Positions 1 to 7,315 of a stretch of 17,571 nucleotides of DNA are shown here, one piece after another. The translations under genes were made by a program, and so were the position numbers. The stretch spans positions 1-17,571 of the forward strand of contig JALLAP010001984.1 of NCBI GenBank assembly GCA_036939355.1, in the 5' to 3' direction. Origin of the DNA: Thalassiosira profunda. Its lineage: Eukaryota > Bacillariophyta > Thalassiosirophyceae > Thalassiosirales > Thalassiosiraceae. The notes beneath the pieces are model-generated. The model had not been told where the DNA came from. It ran no database searches and saw only the letters and a program-made list of their open reading frames with translations. Numbering within the stretch: the stretch's first letter is position 1; each line of letters opens with the position of its first letter.

Positions 1-1
1 C

Positions 2-1256
2 GTCAGTGCCGCGACAAGGGCGCGGGCGACCGCCTCGTCCCATTTGCAACACCACGGGCGTCGTCACCGCCGTATCGTCCGCGGATGTCCCTGCACGCCC
101 CACACGAGGTGGAGCTCCACGCCTGCCGCCGCTCAATTAGCCACCAACAAAGAGCTTTCTGCAATCGTCGAGCAATTCCCGTCGGGCGTCGATTTCTCGT
201 TCGGGTACGGATCGGGAGTGCTGAGGCAACAACAAGCGGGCGGCCCGGGCATGATCGATGTCATCTTGGCGGTGGAGGACTCGCAGGCATGGCATGCGCA
301 GAACCTGCAACGCCACGCGGATCACTACTCGTTGCTGGCGCGCACGGGCGGCCCGCGGTTTGTCACGTGGCTGCAGGGAAATTTCGGGGCGAAGATCTAC
401 TTCCACCCATTCGTGAACATAGACATTCCGTTGGACGAGAAGAAGTCGGTCCGTCGCGAGATAAAGTACGGAGTTGTGGCCACAGACGATTTGGTCCGAG
501 ATCTGATGCATTGGGATTACCTCTATCTGGCGGGGCGAATGCACAAGCCAATCGTTCCTGTTGACTGTTCCTTAAGAGGAGAGGCTAGCAGGCGAGACGA
601 GATAGAAGAGGCGCAGAGAGCGAATCTTCGGTCTGCAGTTTCGGCATCGCTGCTGCTCTCCGAGAGCGCAGACCAACAATCCTTTCCCATCGGCCAATTG
701 TACAACAAAATTGCGAGCCTGTCGTACACGGGAGATTTCCGCATGAAGGCCGGCGCCGAGGATCCCGACAAGGTCAAGAAGCTGGTCGAGACGCCCGGCA
801 TGCGCGATCTTTGGGACGAGAAGTATGTGGAGACGCTGAGCAGTCTTCAGAGATTGGGTTTGCTCAGCGTTGCGGACGCCAGAAATAGCGGCGATGGCGG
901 AGAAGGGAAACGCGTGGAATGCAACCCGGCAGACAGCGCAGCCCGAAAGCAGTTAGTGCAAAATCTTCCGCAGAGGCTACGCGCATACTCTGATCAGATT
1001 GTTGGCTCAGAGGGGGAAAGGAATTCTATGCAACAAGGAAGCGGAGTTCTTCGTCGAGAGCTGGCCAACATTGTGGCCCCGGCGGCAAAAGCCCAAAGCG
1101 TCAAGGGATTCTTTACAGNTTCTTCGTCGAGAGCTGGCCAACATTGTGGCCCCGGCGGCAAAAGCCCAAAGCGTCAAGGGATTCTTTACAGCAGGTGCGT
1201 GGAAGAGCGGGAAGTATGCGCTCGCCAAGCTCTCAAAGGGCTGGTTGCAACGATAA
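2..1256 (+). CDS. TAM41: Mitochondrial phosphatidate cytidylyltransferase TAM41/Mmp37 (5' partial)
   Basis: Family role (known): makes CDP-diacylglycerol from phosphatidic acid and CTP on the matrix side of the inner mitochondrial membrane, the first step to cardiolipin. Seen: FPSGVDFSFGYGSGV, the nucleotidyltransferase G-S motif, then MIDVILAVED with acidic residues, WHAQNLQRHADHYS, and a conserved block around FHPFVNIDIP, IKYGVV and DLMHWDYLYLAGRMHKP; all are TAM41 hallmarks. The frame is open to the window edge. Its first in-frame ATG lies inside the catalytic core (GMIDV), so the true start or an upstream exon is outside the window and the first 55 or so codons are uncertain. A 72-bp assembly duplication around the N at 1119 shifts the frame; with one copy and the N removed the protein ends ...LAKLSKGWLQR at the TAA at 1254-1256. 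The stop of the convergent TPR gene is 10 bp away. Identity is firm, the N-terminus is not. Confidence 0.9.
1047..1191. repeat. 72-bp exact duplication around single N (assembly overlap)
   Basis: Positions 1047-1118 and 1120-1191 are identical (72 nt, starting TTCTTCGTCGAGAG and ending GATTCTTTACAG), separated only by the N at 1119. It lies inside the TAM41 coding region and causes a +1 shift (73 nt). Two further N sites in this window have the same 72-bp geometry, which identifies an unmerged contig overlap rather than a biological repeat. Confidence 0.95.
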
Positions 1257-1266
1257 CCGTAATTCT

Positions 1267-2468
1267 CTAAGCGGACGAAGTGTCTCCCACTGCTTTTGTG
1301 AGAAAGCCCAAACCTTCCTTCATCGCCGGAGGCCACGCCACCACCTTGTCCAGATACCGTCCGTCCGCGTACTTGGACCGCTGCCGATCGGGAATCTCGA
1401 GAAATTTCTTCCTTGCCGCGTCCTCCTCGCCTTTGCCCAACAGCAACACTGCGTAGGCCGCTCGCACCTCAAGTGCCTCGGGGAAGCGATTCTCCACCCG
1501 CTTCATCAGATCCATCGCGCCGTTCACGTCACCCATTTGATACTTCACCATCGACGATCGAAGCCAGAAGGGATTGACCTCGTTGGCCGTCATCGAGATG
1601 GCAGTGGTGTAACTCTTGTCCGATTGCGTGTATAACGAATTCAGCTCCTGGGCGCGTGCCAGGTTTTGCAAAACGACCGCATCGGGCCGTCCCCGTATGG
1701 TGTTGGCCTTTTGCAAATCCGAGAGAGCCTCCTTGGGCATGTCGTTGTTCAGCCGCACCGATCCCCGGTTCAGCAATATCAGGTACAAATCGTCGCACCG
1801 CTTGACGCCGAACGACTCTGTCTCCTTCAAGCTCTCCTCGCACAGCGAAATGGCCGTGCTGTACGATTCGTCCGCCTCTCCGAGCTGTCCCTGGGCCACC
1901 AGGGTGTTGCCCAAGTTGCTCCAGCCGTAGACAAACCTGTGCGAAGGGCAGAGGATGGCGTGTTCACATGATGTGTGCTAGCTGTATATCGAATTGACTC
2001 ATTCTCAATGAACACTCACCTCGGTGCAATTTTGGTCACCTTGCTGTACAACCGCTGCGCCGCGAGGATGTTGCCCTGAGCCTCCAGCGCCCGTCCCTCG
2101 TTGAACAGCTTCTTCACGTCGCCGGTGGCCGCCACCTGCACTTCTTGTGCTGCAGCAGGCGCGGCATCTTCAGCAGTTGCATGCAATGGCGCCCATGCAA
2201 GAGCGAGGGAAGCCACCGACGTCAAGAATTCTCGTCTGTTCTCAATGGCCGCCGGTGGCTCGACCACGCGCTCATCAAGAGATTCATCAGTGTGTGCTCG
2301 TCTACCGAGACTCCCTGGCAATTGTCGCGTCTCTGCCAGTTGACGGCGGCAGACGTTCGTCTGCCCATTCTGATGATTTGCAGCAGAAAAGGCGCACGCC
2401 ACGGAGATCAGCGCGGCTAGCAGCAGTACTATCACCGCGCCCCGACGGGCGCAACTGATCGGCGGCAT
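1267..2468 (-). CDS. TPR protein targeted to the thylakoid lumen (2 exons)
   Basis: Exon 1 is 2468-2020 and exon 2 is 1936-1267, giving 372 aa. The intron (2019-1937, 83 nt) runs GTGAGTG...CACAG and the join reads KIAPRFVYGWSNLGNT. The ATG at 2468 is the first in-frame ATG after a stop. Residues 1-26 are an ER signal peptide ending VACA, followed by F27 (FSAA), matching the heterokont plastid import rule. A transit-like stretch follows, then a twin-arginine thylakoid signal (residues 77-99: NRREFLTSVASLALAW, ending HATA). The mature part (about 273 aa) has TPR helices: LFNEGRALEAQGNILAAQRL, then NLGNTLVAQGQLGEADESY, then RGSVRLNNDMPKEALSDLQK, then YQMGDVNGAMDLMKRVE. Plants have chloroplast-lumen TPR proteins of similar form. 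By inference it is a folded cargo of the Tat pathway and perhaps an assembly factor for a photosynthetic complex; the partner is unknown. Its stop is 10 bp from that of TAM41. Confidence 0.85.
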
Positions 2469-2540
2469 TGGTTGCTGCCTGCTACTGGACGAGTGGGGGA
2501 GTTGGGACGTGGAACCAGAGCCTAGTATTGTAGATACAAT

Positions 2541-2607
2541 ATCTAATTGTCCAGCCACTCATTAATCAAATAACTCAGGGAAAAAAAAAAAAAAAATCTA
2601 ATTGTCC
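2541..2607 (+). mobile_element. Tiny poly-A-tailed retroposed insertion with 12-bp target duplication
   Basis: ATCTAATTGTCC occurs at 2541-2552 and again at 2596-2607 (the first A of the second copy merges with the poly-A). Between them lie 28 nt (2553-2580, AGCCACTCATTA...CAGGG) and a run of 16 A. A direct repeat directly abutting a poly-A tail is the signature of target-primed reverse transcription (LINE or SINE). The insert is too short to name a family and is probably severely 5'-truncated. It lies about 70 bp upstream of the ATG of the lumenal TPR gene, in its probable 5' UTR or promoter. Confidence 0.6.
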
Positions 2608-2794
2608 TTCGGTTCGTAAGCATCGCAGGGGTTTCGCCCCCTTATTTTAGAGGGGCATGCTCCCTGACACCTCAACTTTGTACTAAGAGTAGTATGCACT
2701 TATCGAGAAACTCTCAACAAGTCGCCCTCTTTTTGTACGCAAATCGCCCGTTCGCCCGTAAAAAGATCTTTACCTTGCTTTACCTACTTCTGTA

Positions 2795-2822
2795 CCCCCC
2801 CCCCCGCCCCCCACCCCCACCC
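2795..2822 (-). other. C-rich tract with G-quadruplex potential on the minus strand
   Basis: The plus strand has runs of 11, 6, 5 and 3 C separated by single bases (G, A, A), so the minus strand has four G tracts with 1-nt loops and could form a compact G-quadruplex; the plus strand could form an i-motif. It sits 136 bp upstream of the ATG at 2958. The exact run length is uncertain because homopolymers are error-prone. Confidence 0.6.
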
Positions 2823-2957
2823 TCGAGCGTTGAGAGCTAGCGAGCGCCGCCGACGACAAGGACACAAGCGGTGGGCGTTGGACGGAGACGACGCATAATA
2901 TTGTACATACACCCCCGGCAGAACGCTGTTGTGCTGAACCAATCATACAGCTCAACC

Positions 2958-4196
2958 ATGGCGGGGGATTCGTCGGTGGCCACCAGCGGCACCAAGAAGA
3001 AGAAGAAGAACGTCTTCAAGAGCCTCGGGAAGGGACTGTCCTACAAAAAGAAGAAGAGCCGCCCCGATGACGAGACCGTCGTGGGCGTGGCGGTGGCGAC
3101 TGCCGCGCCGGTGGCACCGGTAGCTGCCCGCAGTGTGGGCTTTAGCGACCGACCCGGCGCTGGCCGGGGGCCCTCCACCGCCACCGCCCCCAAGCCCATC
3201 CAGGTGGTCCTCCTCCTCATGGACCCCTCCTCCCGCCGCTTCGAGCTGCTGCAGCTGGAATTCGACACCAACAAGGCGCTGGTGTCCGACGTGCTGCGGC
3301 AGATCAAAGGCTCGGCGACGGAAAAGACTCTGAGGGACATGAACTACGCCGGCGTCTGCGACAGCAGTGGGATGGAGATGATCGCGTCCATGAAACTGTC
3401 GAGGTTCTGCGAGGGCAACGATGTGGTAATGGCGATGCCGAGCGGGATGACGGGGAAGCAGACGGCGAAATTGGCCACTCCTATTTTGGGAGATCCCAAG
3501 GTGGAGGATATGGTGAGTTTGCGTCTCATTTGCAACATCTGTTCTGCACGAGATCTCCTGTTACTCAATTCAATGCACTGTCCCAAACAGCTGGCCCCAT
3601 GCGGAGTGAAGGTCGAGACGAAACAGAAAAGGAGCCGATCAGGGACCAAACTCACAAAGATTGACGAGGAGAAGAAAACGCGGCAGAGGGCCAGGAGCAG
3701 AGGCGGCGACGCAAAGAAAGGGGGCAAAACGTCCTCGACGACGCTGCCGACGGCCATCCTCGCAATCATCGTGTCCTCGCTCCTGTTCTTCACCATTCAA
3801 CGGCACGTGCGGGTGACGAAACCGTTGGAATCGGGGAGCGTCCTCCTCCCCGGGCAGTGGAAGAGCCAGTGCGGGATCTTTGACCTCTTCCCCGAGGAGT
3901 GGGTGGCGAAGCTCCCGCTGAACAAGCTGTCCTCGTCGTGCGATACGGCGAGCTCGTCCATGCTGGAATTGGGGCGGGATGGGACGTTGCGGTATTTCCG
4001 CAAGGGCGGCGGGGGCGAGTTGCAGGAGGCGTGGAGCGCCGTGGGCGGAGGGCAATGCACGGAGGGAGCGGAGGGGGACTGTGTCGACCAAGGGGCGAAG
4101 TTTGTGAAGGACGGGGGCTATTGGTACGTGGACATGGGCGGCTTCAAAACTTCTCTGAATAGGGACGTCATCCGCGATTTCACCGCCCAGAATTAA
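2958..4196 (+). CDS. Ubiquitin-like-fold, single-TM protein of unknown function
   Basis: The ATG at 2958 is in good context (CAACCATGG). I model exons 2958-3512 and 3591-4196, 386 aa. The proposed intron (GTGAGT...AAACAG, 78 nt) is a multiple of three and has no stop, so an unspliced reading is also open. Seen: a Lys-rich N-terminus (two KKKKK/KKKK clusters); at residues 75-185 a domain resembling a ubiquitin fold (QVVLLLMDPSSRRFELLQ, then VSDVLRQI, then DVVMAMPSGM); a basic linker; one membrane helix at about 237-254 (LPTAILAIIVSSLLFFTI); and a compact C-terminal domain with paired Cys (SQCGIF, SSSCDT, GQCTEG, GDCVDQ). By inference the basic UBL half is cytosolic and the Cys domain lumenal. 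I recall similar hypothetical proteins in diatoms but no function. It may instead be read without the intron (412 aa). Confidence 0.7.
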   Translation: MAGDSSVATSGTKKKKKNVFKSLGKGLSYKKKKSRPDDETVVGVAVATAAPVAPVAARSVGFSDRPGAGRGPSTATAPKPIQVVLLLMDPSSRRFELLQLEFDTNKALVSDVLRQIKGSATEKTLRDMNYAGVCDSSGMEMIASMKLSRFCEGNDVVMAMPSGMTGKQTAKLATPILGDPKVEDMVSLRLICNICSARDLLLLNSMHCPKQLAPCGVKVETKQKRSRSGTKLTKIDEEKKTRQRARSRGGDAKKGGKTSSTTLPTAILAIIVSSLLFFTIQRHVRVTKPLESGSVLLPGQWKSQCGIFDLFPEEWVAKLPLNKLSSSCDTASSSMLELGRDGTLRYFRKGGGGELQEAWSAVGGGQCTEGAEGDCVDQGAKFVKDGGYWYVDMGGFKTSLNRDVIRDFTAQN

Positions 4197-4317
4197 TTGG
4201 ATGAGGGAATGCATGTAGGAATTCAGCAATGAGTGGAAGCAAACGTAATTGCGACACCTGGCGGCGGTGGGCGTCCAGATTCATACAATGCGCAAGTGCA
4301 ATATATGTAATATTTGG

Positions 4318-4884
4318 TTATGCGTTCCGTTCCAACTGCTTCTCAAACTGGCGTAGTGAAAGTACAAACCCAATGTTAGGCTGCGCCTGAGGCCGCACAG
4401 TTCTGACGAGCGCCAGTGCATCATCGACCGTCTTGAACCGATCCGGATGCCTGGATAGGAGATAGGCAATCACCACCGACACCGAGCGGCTGGCACCCCT
4501 CGCGCAATGCACCAGACATATTCGTCGTGAATTGCAATTGTCAGCCATATCACACCCTGCGCTATCGATGGCTGCGAGTGCATCGGGTAGCACTGACAAC
4601 AGATCCGATTCCACGACATCTTTCAGGGGAATTGTCACGTGTCGTATCTCCAACTCTGGGCCGTTATCACCTGTATCAGCCAAACCCCTCCGTTGTTTCT
4701 CAATTGCGTCAGATGCAAATCGAACCAAGTTCGCGTTGGAGAGGACGGATATCACCGTAACGATCACCGCTATGTTCGATGGTTGGCCCCCATCGCACTT
4801 TGCAAGATCGCGCAGTTTGGCCACCGCCGTCAGATTGCCCACAAACAATCCTGGCATAACTTCGCCCCAAGCGCTCGATGGCAT
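4318..4884 (-). CDS. Dual-specificity protein phosphatase
   Basis: The cysteine phosphatase signature HCARGASRS (C-x5-R) is visible at 4509-4483, with Cys127 as the predicted nucleophile and Arg133 as phosphate binder. The protein is 188 aa from the ATG at 4884, the usual size of a stand-alone DSP domain. Other family features: the opening MPGLFVGNLTAV, and VTIPLKDVVESDLL, where the general acid Asp is expected; after the P-loop come SVVIAYLLSRHPDRF and an ARxxRP-like VRTVRPQAQPN with a final amphipathic helix. Family role (known): dephosphorylates phospho-Tyr and phospho-Ser/Thr, often of MAP kinases; the substrate is unknown here. The frame stays open for 53 codons upstream of 4884 without an ATG (only a GTG at 5010), so an upstream exon with a longer N-terminus cannot be excluded. 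It is divergent from ATG16. Confidence 0.85.
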   Translation of the reverse strand: MPSSAWGEVMPGLFVGNLTAVAKLRDLAKCDGGQPSNIAVIVTVISVLSNANLVRFASDAIEKQRRGLADTGDNGPELEIRHVTIPLKDVVESDLLSVLPDALAAIDSAGCDMADNCNSRRICLVHCARGASRSVSVVIAYLLSRHPDRFKTVDDALALVRTVRPQAQPNIGFVLSLRQFEKQLERNA

Positions 4885-5108
4885 GTGTTGCGATATTACT
4901 TCATCTGACAGTGGAGCCGCAATTGATTGCAGCGGCTGTGCGGACAGCCCACCTCCTCGCCGAGAGGCTCTGCTCGCGCCTCTGCTCGCCTGTGCTCTCT
5001 GCCAGCCCACCTCACCGCGCCGGCGGTATGTTATTGATTCCTAGAAATTCTAGAATCCAACTTCCGCCTTTTATCTCCGCTCCCTGCCACTTTCACTAAC
5101 TTTTCCAC
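4885..5108. promoter_or_regulatory. Shared bidirectional promoter, phosphatase / ATG16
   Basis: 224 bp separate the two divergent ATGs. It contains ATTCTAGAAT (5047-5056), a perfect 10-bp palindrome with the nTTCnnGAAn form of a heat-shock element dimer. This sits inside a longer imperfect dyad, GATTC...GAATC (5036-5057). The dyad lies 52-73 bp upstream of the ATG16 start. Function as an HSF site is inference. Confidence 0.45.
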
Positions 5109-6939
5109 ATGGCGGCGGCGAACAGCCAGGTGCCCTGCCCTCCGGCGCAACAGCGCCCCGACAAAATGGAGGACCTCTACAGCCTAATCCTGGAGCGGAA
5201 TGCGCGGGAGACGCTGCCCTTCCTCTCCATCCACGCTTCCAACGCCNCTCTACAGCCTAATCCTGGAGCGGAATGCGCGGGAGACGCTGCCCTTCCTCTC
5301 CATCCACGCTTCCAACGCCCACCTACGCTCCAACATCGAAACGCTCCAGGCGCGGTGCGAGTCCCTCGAACGTCAGTACCTCGAACAGCAGCAGCTCGTC
5401 GCCGAGCAGGCGCAGGCCATCCAGATCAGCGAGGGCAGCGGCAATTCAAAGACTGAGACGCGCCTGCGAGACCAGGTTGCGAAGCTGCAGGAGGAGCTGA
5501 AGGAGAAGATAGAGCGGGAAGTGAAGTGCACGGCCCAGGCGGTGGAAACATCCAAAGAATTGTCCACGCTGAGGGAAGAGAGGGCGGCGCAGGACGCCGC
5601 AATTTCCAGTTTGCAAATGGAGGCCACCCGCAAGGACGAAATCAACGCCCACTTGCAATCGGAGGCTGAAAATGCATCCATGTTGGCGCGGCTGGCTGAA
5701 AAACAAATTGATGGACTCAAGGATGCGATACGCGCACTGCAGGAGGAGAACGAGGAGATCTCCAAACTGAACAAGAGGCTGCTCGACGAGGCCGTGTCTG
5801 AAAAGGAGAAGATGGCCGAGCAGTTCAACAATATGAATGATACCATCGAGACGTTGCAGAAGGAGGCGAGCATGCTCCGCTCCTATGCCAAGACAGGCAA
5901 GGGGCCGGCAGGATGGTTCGGCCGTCGGGGGGAGAAGGGCCTCCTTGCGGCTGCCAACACGGGTGCAGCGGAGGATTCCAACGCAGAGTCAAAACGACAG
6001 TGGGGATCGACGGCTGTGGCGGTACTACCATCACAGCAATTGTACACCATCAAGGCGCACCGAGATGATGCCTCGTGCGTACGGTACGACGCAACAAATC
6101 TGAACAGGGTGGCAACCGCGAGCAGCGATGCGACCGTGAAGGTGTTCGATACGAGCAACGGACAGGTGGAGTCGACGTTTTCCGCCGGGGGACGACAGCC
6201 ACTGATCGGCGTGGACATCGGGGGCGACATCGTCTGCGGATGCGGCGCCGACAAGACGTGCCGCGTGTGGAATCAGCGGACGAAGCGAATGATCCACCAG
6301 CTCGCCGGCCACTCGCAGAAGATCACCTGCGTTCGATTGTTCCCGGGCGAGAAGAGCGTCGTCACGGGATCGGCCGATCGCTCCATTCGCATCTGGGACA
6401 TATCGAGGCACATCTACCACCAAACGACGACCTTTCGGCACAGCTCGACGACCAATTGCTCCGATGCATCGGGCGAAACACAGTCGGTGGTTTCGGGCCA
6501 TTTGGACGGCGGATTGAGATGTTGGGACGTCAGATCCGGAGATCGGGTGCTGGATATCGCGCAATTGCACGAAGGAGGCGTGACGTCAGTGCAATGGAAG
6601 CCCGGCAGCAGCAACGAAATTTTGACCAACGGACGAGATTCCGCATTGAAAATAGTCGATGCCCGAACGCAGGCCGTGGTGAAAAGCTTTCGGCACCCCG
6701 GATTTAGGACCCTATCAAATCATTCATCGAGCTCGTTCAGCCCCGACGGAGCCTACGTTGCCGCGGGAAGCGGGGACAGCGGCGATGTGTTCGTGTGGAA
6801 GGTGGCGAGCGGCGAACTGGAAAAGAAGCTGAGTGGGCACCAATGTGGGGCGGTCGGATTGGCGTGGGGCCGGGGAGGGACCAACGGGCAGCAGGTGGCG
6901 GCCATTGACAAATCGGGCGTTCTCGTGCTGTGGGCGTAG
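5109..6939 (+). CDS. ATG16: Autophagy protein ATG16 (coiled coil + WD40)
   Basis: Family role (known): ATG16 binds the ATG12-ATG5 conjugate and places the E3-like complex at the phagophore so that ATG8 is lipidated. After one copy of the 72-bp assembly duplication (N at 5247) is removed, the protein is 585 aa, single exon, from the ATG at 5109 to the TAG at 6937. Seen: an N-terminal helix (LYSLILERNARETLPFL) fitting the ATG5-binding segment; a long coiled coil to about residue 240 (QVAKLQEELKEKIEREVK, then LKDAIRALQEENEEISKLN); a Gly/Ala linker; and a C-terminal beta-propeller from about 287 with WD-type ends (ATVKVFD, KTCRVWN, RSIRIWD, GGLRCWD, SALKIVD, GDVFVWK, GVLVLWA), which makes seven blades. 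This is the animal/algal ATG16L form, unlike yeast Atg16, which lacks WD40. Both parts in this order make the call firm. Confidence 0.92.
5175..5319. repeat. 72-bp exact duplication around single N (assembly overlap)
   Basis: 5175-5246 and 5248-5319 are identical (72 nt, CTCTACAGCC...CCAACGCC), separated by the N at 5247. It duplicates the ATG5-binding helix region of ATG16 and breaks its frame by 73 nt. This is the same overlap length as at the other two N sites. Confidence 0.95.
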
Positions 6940-7315
6940 TTATCAAAGACGGAAGTCTCTATTGCTGTACCCCCATCCTCTTTGTCTTGGTCACCCTCCC
7001 CACAGCCACACATGTGAGTAGACCCACGAATTGCCCCTACATAGGTCTAATGTACACAGGAATTGGTACCTGGGGGGCAGTTCTGTCCCCTTCGTCTCTG
7101 GGGCTCTCTCGCGCGCGCAACTCCCCGTCGTGTTCAAACTCAAGCCTGCATGCTCATCTCATCGGGGCGCCTCTGGCGATCGTGGCAAGATGCAGAGAGG
7201 AAGTGCTCCCGCGCGCCGACGGGTGGGTCGTCCAGACTGGGAGTGAGACGTGCCATTACATTGGCAGATGCCTCGCGCCGACACTCGGAGCCGCGGGCGA
7301 TCCGCCGCTCGGCAG
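6940..7315. other. Intergenic region, no gene seen
   Basis: 376 bp between the ATG16 stop and the metzincin start. It must hold the ATG16 3' UTR and the metzincin promoter and leader. A short CT/CG alternation (CTCTCTCGCGCGCGCAAC, about 7104-7121) is the only local feature. In-frame ATG choices for the protease are 7268, 7316 and 7319; ORFs in this stretch are open by chance. Confidence 0.5.

Larger units (their letters stand above)
2469..2957. promoter_or_regulatory. Divergent intergenic region between lumen TPR gene and UBL/TM gene
   Basis: This is 489 bp between two divergent start codons, without a convincing ORF. It must hold both promoters. Visible structure: the poly-A insertion at 2541-2607; an imperfect 15-bp palindrome AGGGGCATGCTCCCT at about 2651-2665; and a C-rich tract at 2795-2822. 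No clear TATA box or Inr could be assigned. Confidence 0.5.

Noticed and set aside
2229..2300. Bacterial contamination suggested by the twin-arginine signal
   Set aside because: The same gene has a spliceosomal-type intron and a heterokont plastid presequence; thylakoid Tat import explains the motif.
3639..4229. 196-aa minus-strand ORF opposite the UBL/TM gene
   Set aside because: No motif, Arg/Pro-rich composition, and it overlaps a better-supported plus-strand gene with a TM helix and start context.
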